64,000 bases of DNA from positions 62,001 through 126,000 of the forward strand of contig JAOLXX010000003.1 of assembly GCA_028343155.1 (NCBI GenBank), given 5' to 3'. The notes under the pieces were generated by a model, which saw only the letters and a list, made by a program, of their open reading frames with translations, did not search any database and was not told where the DNA came from. Shown piece after piece: positions 18,241 to 26,491 of the stretch (positions are counted from its first letter, which is position 1; each line of letters starts with the position of its first letter). The position numbers and the translations under genes were made by a program. This DNA is from Polaribacter sp. Its GTDB lineage: Bacteria; Bacteroidota; Bacteroidia; Flavobacteriales; Flavobacteriaceae.

Positions 18241-19089
18241 ATGAAAAAAATCTCAATCTTATTATTAACTGCTATTTTAGTAAGTTCTTGTGTTGCAAAA
18301 AAAGAATTTGTTGACTTACAAACAAAACACAATCAAGCTAAAACAGAATTGGTAAATGTAAAGGCCACACTACAGAAGTGTATTATTGAAAAAGAAAGAG
18401 AAGATATAAAATCTTTTTCTCTAACAGAGCAGGTGAAAGCTTTAAAAGAAGATAAAAAAACCGCTTTAAAACAGGTTGAAAATTTAACAGTTTTAACACA
18501 GTCTTCTTCTGATAACATTAAAAATGTAATTACACAATTAAGTGAAAAAGATAAATATATTAATGGTGTAAGAGATGCAATGACTCAAAAAGATTCATTA
18601 AATCTTGCTATAAAATATCATTTGACTCAAAACTTAACCGATGGAATTCAAGACAAAGACATTGAAGTAAATGTTGAAAAAACGGTTGTTTTCATTTCTA
18701 TTTCAGACAAACTATTATTCAAAAGTGGGAGTTATAATGTAACAAAAGGGGCTTACACCGTTTTAGAGAAAATCGCTAAAGTTATAAATGACCAACCACA
18801 AATGGAAGTTATGATTGAAGGACATACAGATACAACTCCAATCAAAAGAACTATAATTCAAGACAACTGGGATCTATCTGCTCTAAGAGCTACTTCTATT
18901 ACTCGAATTTTACAATATAAATTTGGTGTAAAACCACAACGTTTAATTGCTGCTGCAAGAAGTCAATATGTACCTTTGGTTGATAATGATACACCAGGAA
19001 ACAGAGCAATAAACAGAAGAACAAAAATTATTATTATGCCTAAATTAAATCAATTCTTTGAATTGTTAGAGCAAGATACTAGTAAGTAA
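18241..19089 (+). CDS. OmpA family peptidoglycan-binding lipoprotein
   Basis: Cell-envelope lipoprotein of 282 residues. Signal peptide MKKISILLLTAILVSSC with lipobox Cys17. A coiled coil covers about residues 25-125. An OmpA-C domain from about 150 to 270 carries GHTDTTPI, NWDLSALRATSI and GNRAINRRTKIIIM, including the Asp and Arg residues that bind the diaminopimelate of peptidoglycan. It probably tethers the outer membrane to the wall. The ATG at 18241 is used because it gives the lipobox; an upstream in-frame start is not needed. A terminator follows. Confidence 0.92.
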   Translation: MKKISILLLTAILVSSCVAKKEFVDLQTKHNQAKTELVNVKATLQKCIIEKEREDIKSFSLTEQVKALKEDKKTALKQVENLTVLTQSSSDNIKNVITQLSEKDKYINGVRDAMTQKDSLNLAIKYHLTQNLTDGIQDKDIEVNVEKTVVFISISDKLLFKSGSYNVTKGAYTVLEKIAKVINDQPQMEVMIEGHTDTTPIKRTIIQDNWDLSALRATSITRILQYKFGVKPQRLIAAARSQYVPLVDNDTPGNRAINRRTKIIIMPKLNQFFELLEQDTSK

Positions 19090-19109
19090 TTCTTATAAAA
19101 TGCAATCAT

Positions 19110-19140
19110 AAAACCACTCTATTTTTGAGTGGTTTTTTTA
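19110..19140 (+). terminator. Rho-independent terminator after the OmpA-type gene
   Basis: AAAACCACTC and GAGTGGTTTT form a ten-base stem around a TATTTTT loop, followed by more T. Classic layout, 20 bases after the stop. Confidence 0.9.
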
Positions 19141-19172
19141 TGCCAAACTGATACAATTAAAATTAGGAAACA

Positions 19173-19253
19173 TTGTTAATTAAATCAGAACTAAGAGTAC
19201 TTTGTGTTTTTTTTGGCAATTTACCCTAGAGTAATTTCTAGGTGAAAAATTGC
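19173..19253 (+). promoter_or_regulatory. Possible promoter and structured leader of the queuosine-precursor transporter gene
   Basis: TTG at 19173-19175 and GTACTTTG (19197-19204, one mismatch to TAnnTTTG) are 21 bases apart. Just downstream, GCAATTT...CCTAGA (19216-19230) pairs with TCTAGG...AAATTGC (19237-19253) around a six-base loop, giving an imperfect hairpin at the 5' end of the predicted leader. An A-rich tail follows. Position alone suggests regulation; the sequence does not obviously match a preQ1 aptamer. Confidence 0.35.
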
Positions 19254-19277
19254 AAAAATATTTAGTAACTTAGCTTT

Positions 19278-19964
19278 ATGACTATTAAAGACATACAATT
19301 AGCAAATAGTATCTACCTTATTCTTGCTGCTTTATTCATTGCTTCATTGGTAGTTTCTAACTTAATTTTCCAAAAATTCTTTTATTGGGAACCTCTAGGT
19401 GTGTATCGTTTTGAAGTCTCTGTAGGAATTTTACCCTACCCAATTACTTTTCTAATTACGGATATCTTATCAGAAATCTACGGAAAGAAAAAAGCAAACC
19501 AAGTTGTTATTGCAGGAATATTCGCTTCGTTTTTCTCAACGTTAATTATTCTAATTGCAGATTTTGCACCCGCAATAGGGAGTTCACCAATCGATGATAC
19601 GGTATTTCACCAAGTTTTTGGATTGTCACCTTTGGCTGTTTTTGCTTCTATGTTGGCGTATTTATTCGCGCAGCTTATAGACATAAGAATTTTTCATTTC
19701 TGGAAAAAACGCACAAAAGGAAAACATTTATGGCTGCGTAATAATTTTTCCACTTTTGCTTCACAATTTATAGACACTTTTACAATCGTTTTTTTATTGT
19801 GCTCATTTAAAATTTTACCCTGGAATATTTTCACTAGCTTACTAATAAGCGGCTTTCTTTTTAAAGTAATTATTGCCGCTTTAGACACTCCTATTTTATA
19901 CGGAATTGTTTTTCTATTTAGAAAAAGATTCAAACTAAAAATTGATGAAGAAATTTTGGCGTAA
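19278..19964 (+). CDS. Queuosine precursor transporter (YhhQ/VUT family)
   Basis: Inner membrane protein of 228 residues with six hydrophobic segments, family DUF165/YhhQ, which imports preQ0 or preQ1 for queuosine in tRNA. Typical blocks are ASLVVSNLIFQKFF near the N-terminus, PYPITFLITDILSEIYGKKKA (loop of the family), LFAQLIDIRIFHFWKKRTKG and NNFSTFASQFIDTFTIVFL. The ATG at 19278 is close to a TAACTTAG sequence. Queuosine uptake is the established role of the E. coli homologue; the exact substrate here is inferred. Confidence 0.92.
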   Translation: MTIKDIQLANSIYLILAALFIASLVVSNLIFQKFFYWEPLGVYRFEVSVGILPYPITFLITDILSEIYGKKKANQVVIAGIFASFFSTLIILIADFAPAIGSSPIDDTVFHQVFGLSPLAVFASMLAYLFAQLIDIRIFHFWKKRTKGKHLWLRNNFSTFASQFIDTFTIVFLLCSFKILPWNIFTSLLISGFLFKVIIAALDTPILYGIVFLFRKRFKLKIDEEILA

Positions 19965-20020
19965 TTTTTTGTAATTAATGCTAAAAATATTCGTCTAATA
20001 AAATAGAAAAAAACATTAAA

Positions 20021-20731
20021 ATGAAAAAAAGAATAGTACTACTTATTTCGGTTTTTACTTTTTTTCAAGTGCAAGCACAAACATCTATTTTCAATGATTT
20101 ATTACATAAGCATGTTAGCAAAAATGGAATTGTAGATTATAAATCTTTTAAAAATGATGAAGGTAAATTAGATCTATATATTTCTTATTTAGAAGAAACG
20201 TCTCCAACAAATTTTTGGTCAAAAGACAAACAGAAGGCCTTTTGGATTAATGGGTATAACGCATATACTATAAAAATAATTTTGGAAAATTACCCACTAA
20301 AAAGTATTATGAATATCAACCAAAAAGGAAAAAATGCTTGGGAAATCCCTTTTGCTAAAATTGGCGGTAAAAACTATACTTTAAATCATATTGAGCACAA
20401 AATCTTACGTAAATATTTATTTGATCCTAAAATTCATGTTGGTGTAAATTGTGCTTCAGGGTCTTGTCCTAAAATCTCAAATATTGCTTTTACTGAAAAG
20501 AATATAGACGCTGAGTTAACGCGTTTAATGAAAGATTTTATCAACGATACATCAAGAAACAAGCTAGCAAAAAAGAAAATTCAAATTTCTTCGATTTTTG
20601 ATTGGTTTAAAAGTGACTTTACTAGAGACGGTTCCCTTATTGCCTTTTTAAATAAATATTCAGAGACTGAAATTAGTCCAAAAGCAAAAATTAGTTTTCT
20701 AAAATATAATTGGACTTTAAATGGAAAATAG
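20021..20731 (+). CDS. DUF547 domain protein, secreted
   Basis: A 236-residue protein with a signal peptide (MKKRIVLLISVF to VQAQ) and one DUF547 domain: FWINGYNAYTIKIILENYP, IEHKILRKYLFDPKIHVGVNCASGSCP and a closing FDWFKSDF. The Cys pair in VNCASGSCP and the conserved Asn and His give the family a transglutaminase or papain-like look, but its activity is unproved. It begins a plus-strand run of arsenosugar genes, with 36 bases to the next, and DUF547 genes recur beside such clusters in marine flavobacteria as I remember them. The role is inferred only from place. Confidence 0.82.
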   Translation: MKKRIVLLISVFTFFQVQAQTSIFNDLLHKHVSKNGIVDYKSFKNDEGKLDLYISYLEETSPTNFWSKDKQKAFWINGYNAYTIKIILENYPLKSIMNINQKGKNAWEIPFAKIGGKNYTLNHIEHKILRKYLFDPKIHVGVNCASGSCPKISNIAFTEKNIDAELTRLMKDFINDTSRNKLAKKKIQISSIFDWFKSDFTRDGSLIAFLNKYSETEISPKAKISFLKYNWTLNGK

Positions 20732-20767
20732 TACCTTTCTTTTTTAATCAGAAATAAAACAAAAATA

Positions 20768-21103
20768 ATGTCTAAAACGTATTATGATGCTGCAGATTTA
20801 AGAAAATTTGGTAGAATCACAGAATGGAACGAAGAACTTGGAAACAAGTTTTTTGACTATTATGGAAAAGTATTTGAAGAAGGAGCATTAACTGCTCGCG
20901 AAAAGTCATTAATTGCTCTGGCGGTAGCACATACGGAGCAATGTCCTTACTGTATAGATGCCTATACAAAAGATGGTTTACAACGTGGAGTAACGAAAGA
21001 AGAAATGATGGAAGCTGTTCATGTTGGCGCTGCTATTAAAAGTGGTGCAACTTTAGTCCATAGTGTTCAAATGATGAATAAAGTGAATAAACTTGACGGC
21101 TAA
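20768..21103 (+). CDS. Arsenosugar biosynthesis-associated peroxidase-like protein (CMD family)
   Basis: Small helical protein of 111 residues in the carboxymuconolactone decarboxylase/AhpD family. The active-site pair Cys59-Cys62 is in HTEQCPYCIDAY, followed by the GVTKEEMMEAVHVGAAIKSG helix. The starting SKTYYDAADLRKFG matches the subgroup found next to arsS. It probably acts as a thiol peroxidase or reductase for the arsenic or radical SAM chemistry. The next gene is arsS, after two intergenic palindromes. Confidence 0.87.
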   Translation: MSKTYYDAADLRKFGRITEWNEELGNKFFDYYGKVFEEGALTAREKSLIALAVAHTEQCPYCIDAYTKDGLQRGVTKEEMMEAVHVGAAIKSGATLVHSVQMMNKVNKLDG

Positions 21104-21132
21104 AAATTACAAAACTAAATACAAAACTATTT

Positions 21133-21189
21133 TGTCAGGTCGAGCGCAATCGGGACCTAATTAACCTCTCGACTACGGTCGAGGAGACA
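21133..21189. repeat. Palindromic intergenic repeat, type 1
   Basis: TGTCAGGTCGAGCG...GGGACC forms one arm and CTCTCGACTACGGTCGAGGAG forms a second perfect hairpin (CTCGAC/GTCGAG, four-base loop). The whole is bounded by TGTC and GACA. Its GC content is well above the surroundings. From memory this resembles a REP-like element spread through flavobacterial genomes. Confidence 0.65.
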
Positions 21190-21217
21190 GAATTAAAATA
21201 ATATAAATCACTTAAAC

Positions 21218-21247
21218 AGTGAGAAGCTGAAGCAAGTTCAGCTTGAC
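21218..21247. repeat. Palindromic intergenic repeat, type 2
   Basis: AAGCTGAA, loop GCAAG, TTCAGCTT: a perfect eight-base stem flanked by GTGAG and GACA. On the minus strand it reads TGTCAAGCTGAACTTGCTTC, like the widespread Bacteroidota intergenic repeat of that type. It ends seven bases before the arsS ATG. Confidence 0.65.
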
Positions 21248-21253
21248 ATAAAT

Positions 21254-22306
21254 ATGAAAAAATCACTAAAAGCAAGAAATAACGATTTAGCAAATACAGA
21301 GCGTCAGTTAGAAATTTTATCTAACGGGATTTTTGCTGATGGTAAGTTACCAACCTTTGCTAATAAAATTAAAGAAACAAATCAGTTTCCTTTACTTGCA
21401 AAAAAACTAGAAATTTTACAGATTAACTTAGGTTATATGTGCAACCAAGTTTGTACGCATTGCCATGTAGATGCAGGTCCAGACAGAAAAGAAATCATGA
21501 CGATTGAGACTATGCAACAGTGTTTAGATGTTATCAAAAAAACAGGAGCGCATACCTTAGATTTAACTGGTGGAGCACCAGAGATGAATCCTAATTTTAA
21601 ATGGTTTGTAGAAGAAGCATCCAGAGCAGGAATTAAAGATTTTATTGTACGGTCTAATTTAACGATTATTAGAGCGAATAAAAAATATCATGATTTACCT
21701 CAATTCTTCAAAAAACATGGCGTTCATGTAGTTTCTTCTATGCCACATTGGACTCGTGGAAAAACAGATAAACAACGTGGAGATGGTGTTTTTGATAAAT
21801 CTATTAAAGCGCTGCAAATGTTAAATGAAGTAGGTTACGGAACTAAGGGCTCTGATTTAAAATTAGATTTGGTGTACAATCCGTCAGGAGCATTTTTGCC
21901 TGGAGATCAAATGGCATTAGAAAATGATTTTAAAAAAGCATTAAAAACTGATTTCAATATTGATTTTCATAATTTATTTGCGATTACAAATTTACCTATT
22001 AGCCGTTTTTTAGATTACTTAATTGCTTCAGAAAATTATGAAGATTATATGTTTGCTTTGGTAGAAGCATATAACCCTTCTGCTGTAGAAAATGTAATGT
22101 GTACAAACACCATTTCTGTAAGTTGGGATGGTTGGTTGTATGATTGTGATTTTAATCAGATGCTAAATTTAAAAGTAGCTAGTAAAGTAAAACATATTGC
22201 CGATTATAATGAAGAATTATTACAAAACAGAAATATAATTATCAATCAACACTGTTATGGTTGTACTGCTGGTGCAGGAAGTAGTTGCCAAGGAGTCGTT
22301 GCATAA
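21254..22306 (+). CDS. arsS: Arsenosugar biosynthesis radical SAM protein ArsS
   Basis: Radical SAM enzyme thought to transfer the 5'-deoxyadenosyl group of SAM to methylated arsenic, giving the arsenosugar precursor. In 350 residues the cluster-binding CX3CX2C is at Cys63, Cys67 and Cys70 (GYMCNQVCTHCHVDAG). A glycine-rich LDLTGGAPEMNP follows, and MCTNTISVSWDGWLYDCDF is the conserved second half. The C-terminal tail CYGCTAGAGSSCQGVVA (Cys334, 337, 345) is the family signature; some relatives carry selenocysteine in this tail, whereas this one has only Cys codons. A hydrophilic N-terminus of about 50 residues precedes. arsM follows, which agrees with the pathway. Confidence 0.93.
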   Translation: MKKSLKARNNDLANTERQLEILSNGIFADGKLPTFANKIKETNQFPLLAKKLEILQINLGYMCNQVCTHCHVDAGPDRKEIMTIETMQQCLDVIKKTGAHTLDLTGGAPEMNPNFKWFVEEASRAGIKDFIVRSNLTIIRANKKYHDLPQFFKKHGVHVVSSMPHWTRGKTDKQRGDGVFDKSIKALQMLNEVGYGTKGSDLKLDLVYNPSGAFLPGDQMALENDFKKALKTDFNIDFHNLFAITNLPISRFLDYLIASENYEDYMFALVEAYNPSAVENVMCTNTISVSWDGWLYDCDFNQMLNLKVASKVKHIADYNEELLQNRNIIINQHCYGCTAGAGSSCQGVVA

Positions 22307-22318
22307 ACCTCTTTTATC

Positions 22319-22358
22319 TTTCATTCATTTCCTAAAAAAGGGGGAATGTGGAATGAAA
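22319..22358 (+). repeat. Imperfect inverted repeat between arsS and arsM
   Basis: TTTCATTC (22319-22326) pairs with GAATGAAA (22351-22358), and inside it TTTCC pairs with GGGAA around an A-rich loop. No T-run follows, so it is more likely an RNA-processing or attenuation element than a terminator. Confidence 0.4.
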
Positions 22359-22422
22359 ATTAAAATATAGTAAAATAATAAATTTACGAATCCAAAGTGA
22401 ATTCATCACAAAATAAAAAATT

Positions 22423-23391
22423 ATGAGTTATTTAAAAACCACACACAATGTATACAAAGAAGCCGCTTTAAAGCCAGATGTTGGCTTGTGCTGTACAACA
22501 AATCCTATATGGGAATTACCAGGATTAAAAATTCCTAGAATTATGCAAGAAATGAACTACGGTTGTGGATCCACTGTGCATGCAAGAGATTTAACCAACA
22601 ATCCAAAAATGTTATATGTTGGTGTTGGTGGTGGAATGGAGTTACTCCAATTTTCCTATTTTAACAGAAATAAGGGAGGTGTAATTGGATTGGACGTAGT
22701 AGATGAAATGCTAGAAGCTTCTCGCAAAAATTTTAAAATTGCTGAAGAACAAAATGATTGGTTTAAAAGTGATTTTGTTGATTTACGCAAAGGGGATGCA
22801 ATGAATCTACCAGTAGAAGACAATTCTATTGATGTTGCTGCGCAAAACTGTTTGTTCAATATTTTTAAATCTGATGATTTAAAAAAAGCAATTGAAGAAA
22901 TGTATCGAGTTTTAAAACCTCATGGACGATTGGTGATGAGTGATCCTACTTGCGAACAGCCTATGAATGATGAATTAAGAAATGACGATCGCTTACGAGC
23001 ATTATGCTTAAGTGGAAGCTTATCAATCGCAGATTATGTAAAAGCTTTAACAGATGCTGGTTTTGGAACTATTGAAATTAGAGCTAGAAAACCTTACAGA
23101 ATTCTGGACCCTAAAAATTACCCAACTAACGAATTGATTTATATTGAATCGATTGAAGTTGCTGCAATTAAAGATCCAATGCCAGAAGACGGGCCTTGTA
23201 TTTTTACAGGAAAAGCGGCTATTTATTTTGGTGATGAAGATTATTTTGATGACGGTTTAGGGCATACTTTATTAAAAAATCAACCTTTAGCAATTTGCGA
23301 TAAAACGACTGTTGCTCTTGAATCTCTAGAAAGAGATGATATTTTCTTTTCAGAATCTACATTTCATTATGATGGTGGTGGATGTTGCTAA
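22423..23391 (+). CDS. arsM: Arsenosugar biosynthesis arsenite methyltransferase ArsM
   Basis: SAM-dependent arsenite methyltransferase, 322 residues, that makes the methylated arsenic used by ArsS. Arsenic-binding thiols are likely Cys23-Cys24 (VGLCCTTNPIW), NYGCGSTVHARDL, a Cys in AQNCLFNIF and the C-terminal GGGCC. The SAM fold shows LYVGVGGGMELLQF (motif I), VIGLDVVDEMLEASR (motif II) and MYRVLKPHGRLVMSD. It is the ArsS-linked subtype with N-terminal KTTHNVYKEAA. A dead rhodanese follows where an active gene would be expected. Confidence 0.94.
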   Translation: MSYLKTTHNVYKEAALKPDVGLCCTTNPIWELPGLKIPRIMQEMNYGCGSTVHARDLTNNPKMLYVGVGGGMELLQFSYFNRNKGGVIGLDVVDEMLEASRKNFKIAEEQNDWFKSDFVDLRKGDAMNLPVEDNSIDVAAQNCLFNIFKSDDLKKAIEEMYRVLKPHGRLVMSDPTCEQPMNDELRNDDRLRALCLSGSLSIADYVKALTDAGFGTIEIRARKPYRILDPKNYPTNELIYIESIEVAAIKDPMPEDGPCIFTGKAAIYFGDEDYFDDGLGHTLLKNQPLAICDKTTVALESLERDDIFFSESTFHYDGGGCC

Positions 23392-23400
23392 ACTTCATAG

Positions 23401-23619
23401 AAAAAAATTTTTGAAAAAATTTTGCTATTGGTACTTATTAATGCATCAACTTTTGTGCAAAAAAAAGACAAGTTATTCCGAAGGTGGAACAAAAATAATG
23501 TTCCTTATATATCTCTTAAAACTTTGGCATTGCAAAAGACAAAAGCTATTTTATTAAATTCTAGATAAGAAAAAAAACACAAATTTAGTCATTTTAAAAA
23601 GGCTCTTTTTATTGGTTAA
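23401..23619 (+). pseudogene. Secreted rhodanese-like protein, decayed
   Basis: One frame from 23401 reads a signal-peptide remnant (KKIFEKILLLVLINASTFVQ). It then reads KDKLFRRWNKNNVPYISL, LALQKTKAILLNSR, a TAA at 23566, EKKHKFSHFKKALFIG and a TAA at 23617. This follows the rhodanese pattern (...VPYIS...L...LLDxREKxE...SHIKNAxxVGY). It lacks a start codon (TAG precedes the first Lys), has a stop inside, and the half that would hold the active-site Cys is gone. Secreted rhodanese genes occur between arsM and the DUF2064 gene in related genomes as I recall, so this is a recent loss. Confidence 0.72.
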
Positions 23620-23631
23620 CAATTATAAAAA

Positions 23632-24255
23632 ATGAATTCTAAAAGAAAAAACTTATTATTAATATTCACTAGAAACCCCGAATTGGGTAAAGTAAAAACA
23701 CGTTTAGCGAAAACTGTTGGTGATGAAACTGCTTTAAAAATCTATAAGTTCTTACTACAAAAAACTAGAGATATTTCTTCAAAAGTAACATCAGACAAAG
23801 CTGTTTACTATTCCGTAAAAATAAGAAATAATGATATTTGGGATACTAATAGCTATCAAAAACACCAACAATTAGGTGAAGATTTAGGTTTTAGAATGTT
23901 AAATGCTTTTAAAAATAGTTTTGATGCTGGCTACAAAAAAGTATTGATTATTGGTAGTGACTTGTATGACTTATCAACGGAAAGAATAGATATCGCTTTT
24001 AACGAATTAGACACGAACGATGTGGTAATAGGACCTGCAGAAGACGGTGGTTATTATCTTCTAGGAATGAATACTTTGCAAGAAAATATCTTTAAAAATA
24101 AAGAGTGGGGAACAGATACTGTTAGAAAAGATACTTTAGTAGATTTAAAAGATAAAAAAGTACATTTGTTATCAGCATTAAATGATGTGGATGTATTTGA
24201 AGATATTGAACATCATGAGGCGTTTCAACATTTTTTCAAAGAACCTAGCAGTTAA
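23632..24255 (+). CDS. TIGR04282-type arsenosugar biosynthesis glycosyltransferase (DUF2064)
   Basis: Nucleotide-sugar-transferase-like protein of 207 residues. It begins LLLIFTRNPELGKVKTRLAK, the dinucleotide-binding loop of this family. IIGSDLYDLS and the DVVIGPAEDGGYYLLGM block follow, then EWGTDTVRKDT near residue 165. The family is named for its presence in arsenosugar clusters. It probably glycosylates the arsenoriboside, though the reaction is not proved. It starts 13 bases after the dead rhodanese and ends 24 bases before the phosphorylase, so it is in the same transcript. Confidence 0.88.
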   Translation: MNSKRKNLLLIFTRNPELGKVKTRLAKTVGDETALKIYKFLLQKTRDISSKVTSDKAVYYSVKIRNNDIWDTNSYQKHQQLGEDLGFRMLNAFKNSFDAGYKKVLIIGSDLYDLSTERIDIAFNELDTNDVVIGPAEDGGYYLLGMNTLQENIFKNKEWGTDTVRKDTLVDLKDKKVHLLSALNDVDVFEDIEHHEAFQHFFKEPSS

Positions 24256-24279
24256 GATTCTGAATTAAATTCAGCATAA

Positions 24280-25095
24280 ATGAAACAACAACAATTACAA
24301 GAAACAATTGATTATTTAAAATCAAATGGAATTTCAAATCCAGAAATAGGAATTGTTTTAGGAACAGGTTTAGGAAAACTAGTTCATGAAATTTCCATTG
24401 AAAAAGAGATTGCCTATTCTGAAATCCCAAACTTTCCAACTGCTACAGTAGAATTTCATTCTGGTAAATTAATTTACGGAGAATTATCAGGAAAAAAAAT
24501 ATTAGTAATGTCTGGTCGTTTTCATTTGTATGAAGGTTATAATCTTTGGGAAGTTACCTACGGAATAAGAACCATGGACGGTTTAGGAATAAAAAACTTA
24601 CTGATTTCTAACGCTGCTGGTGCAATTAATTTGTCCTATAAAAAAGGAGATTTAATGTTAATTGAAGACCACCTCAACCTACAAGGAAGCTCACCTTTAG
24701 CTTTTAAAGGAGCTAATATTTTTGGAAATATTTTTGCCGACATGTTAGCACCCTATTCAAAAGAAACCAACGATAAATTACTAAAAATAGCCAAAGAAAA
24801 CAAGATTCAATTACACACAGGAATCTATGCAAGTGTTGTTGGCCCTCAACTAGAAACTAGAGCAGAATACAGAATGTTGCAAATTTTAGAAATCGATGCT
24901 GTGGGTATGAGTACAGTGCCTGAAGTCATCGTTGCAAAACAACTTAATTTACCTTGTGTAGCTATTTCTATATTGACTGATGAATGCAATCCTAAAAATT
25001 TACAACCCGTAAACATTGCAGAAATTATTGCCATTGCTGGTAAAGCTGAACCGAAAATGATTACCTTATTTAAGGAAGTCATTAAGGTAATTTGA
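24280..25095 (+). CDS. Purine-nucleoside phosphorylase (PNP/XapA type)
   Basis: Trimeric phosphorylase of 271 residues that splits purine nucleosides with phosphate. Key blocks are IGIVLGTGLGKLV (phosphate loop), VMSGRFHLYEGYN, LLISNAAGAINLSYKKGDLMLI and VGPQLETRAEYRMLQ...DAVGMSTVPEV (Glu, Met for base and ribose). In this location it could release adenine from the arsenic-deoxyadenosine made by ArsS, making the sugar phosphate for later steps; that is inference. It ends the tight part of the cluster, and 229 bases without a gene follow. Confidence 0.93.
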   Translation: MKQQQLQETIDYLKSNGISNPEIGIVLGTGLGKLVHEISIEKEIAYSEIPNFPTATVEFHSGKLIYGELSGKKILVMSGRFHLYEGYNLWEVTYGIRTMDGLGIKNLLISNAAGAINLSYKKGDLMLIEDHLNLQGSSPLAFKGANIFGNIFADMLAPYSKETNDKLLKIAKENKIQLHTGIYASVVGPQLETRAEYRMLQILEIDAVGMSTVPEVIVAKQLNLPCVAISILTDECNPKNLQPVNIAEIIAIAGKAEPKMITLFKEVIKVI

Positions 25096-25324
25096 CAAAA
25101 AATTTAATTTTTTAAAATTGATAAGGCTCTTATTAGAAGGAATAAATCGTTTTTGAACAAACACCTAGAAATCACATAAGCTTTCTTATTATTATCATTA
25201 AAATGAAACATGCTATTTTAATGAAATTAAATTGGGTTTTGATGGGAAAGAAAGTTTTCTAACTTTTTTTTAAAAAACATCTTAATTAGTAATACCGCTT
25301 TTCCTCATACTTCAAAATATAAAA

Positions 25325-26053
25325 TTACTTATTCCTACCTTTTTCATCAGGATATAAACTTGGTAAATTATCACTTTGATAAAATACTTTTGTATCGATA
25401 TTTATTCCTGTAATTTTTCCTTTAAACGCAGCACCTGTATCAATATTCCAAACATTGGCAATATTTATTGGCGAAGGGTCATTATAATTCGTTGTAGGAG
25501 TGTGTCCAATATAAATTTCTTTATAATGTTGTAGTCTTTTTGGATAGAAAATAGACTCTTTTTCAATACTCAAATTCATTGCCAAAAGCATTTCCCATAA
25601 AGATCTATCTAAATAAAAAAGTTCTTGAAATTTTTCTTTTTGGACTCCATGTAAAGATGTAAAACCTGCATGCAAAAACAATCTATTTTCAGCGTCTATG
25701 TGATATAAAGGTAGGTTTTTAAAAAAATGAAGATGTTCCTTTTTTTCTTGTGCAGAAAAACCTTCATAACTTTCCATAGTTTCCTTACCTCCATGTAGGT
25801 ACCAAGAAGGGTTTACAGCTTCGTTTTTCAACCAATCTTGACACCAAACATCATGATTTCCTTTAATGAAAATACACTCAAATTTCTTTGATATCTCAAT
25901 TAAAAACTGAATAACTTGTGCAGATTCACTCCAACCATCTACATAATCTCCCATGAAAATAAGTTGGTCTCCTTCTTTAAGTGCTAACTTATTTAAAAGT
26001 TGAATTAAAGCTTTTAAGCCTCCATGAATATCTCCAATTGCAAAAGTTCTCAT
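25325..26053 (-). CDS. Metallophosphoesterase (PPP-type serine/threonine phosphatase-like)
   Basis: Cytoplasmic phosphoesterase of 242 residues. The two-metal site is seen in FAIGDIHGGL (residues 5-14), FMGDYVDGWSES and IKGNHDVWCQDW, with later His in LHAGFTSLHGV and YIGHTPTTN. This order and spacing is that of the bacterial PPP group (PrpA/ApaH-like). It has no signal peptide. The substrate may be a phosphoprotein or a dinucleoside polyphosphate; sequence alone cannot decide. It is single and faces the arsenosugar cluster. Confidence 0.9.
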   Translation of the reverse strand: MRTFAIGDIHGGLKALIQLLNKLALKEGDQLIFMGDYVDGWSESAQVIQFLIEISKKFECIFIKGNHDVWCQDWLKNEAVNPSWYLHGGKETMESYEGFSAQEKKEHLHFFKNLPLYHIDAENRLFLHAGFTSLHGVQKEKFQELFYLDRSLWEMLLAMNLSIEKESIFYPKRLQHYKEIYIGHTPTTNYNDPSPINIANVWNIDTGAAFKGKITGINIDTKVFYQSDNLPSLYPDEKGRNK

Positions 26054-26114
26054 CTAAATATTTTTTTTTTTTTTGCAAATTAATGGTTTCCTTTTAAAAA
26101 TAAGGAAATTTAGC

Positions 26115-26369
26115 TTAAAAAAATTGTCCAATTCCAAAAACTAATCCCACATTAGTTTGTTCTGGTTTATGAAAAATTTGGAAACTGTAATCGAACCTAA
26201 AAATAGCAGTGTATATTTTTTTACTTATGAACCGCAAACTTAATCCTGAATACAATCTTAAATTTTCACTTTTTAAAAAAATATTTAAATTCCCTCCAGG
26301 ATCCCTCCAAGAAACAGAATCAACAAAAATATTGATTTGAATTGCCAACCATTTTTTATTTGGTTTAGT
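26115..26369 (-). pseudogene. C-terminal remnant of an Omp85-like surface antigen
   Basis: The minus-strand frame reads TKPNKKWLAIQINIFVDSVS, WRDPGGNLN, two more strand-like stretches and VGLVFGIGQFF, ending in the terminal Phe typical of barrels. It looks like the last 80 residues of an outer membrane surface-antigen protein (DSGxWRxPGG and GIGQYF style). A stop at 26370 cuts the frame on the N-terminal side. There is no ATG and no signal peptide, so this is the end of a deleted gene. Confidence 0.6.
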
Positions 26370-26491
26370 TCATTTTTTACTACTAGATAAGTTTACAAAT
26401 TCTATTACAACTTACAGAACTTCACAAAAAACATTATTTAAAGTAATTCTAAATTATAACAAACAGTTAAGTTCTTACCTTTATCTTCGAC

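Noticed and set aside
19216..19253. Known preQ1 riboswitch
   Set aside because: The hairpin loop is too short and the class I core bases are not evident; kept only as a structured leader to test.
23336..23557. Plus-strand ORF of 73 residues overlapping the end of arsM
   Set aside because: It lies in another frame of arsM and of the rhodanese remnant, and its residue text is not protein-like.
25096..25324. A further gene or remnant after the phosphorylase
   Set aside because: Only short frames with stops on both strands and no recognisable block; treated as non-coding.
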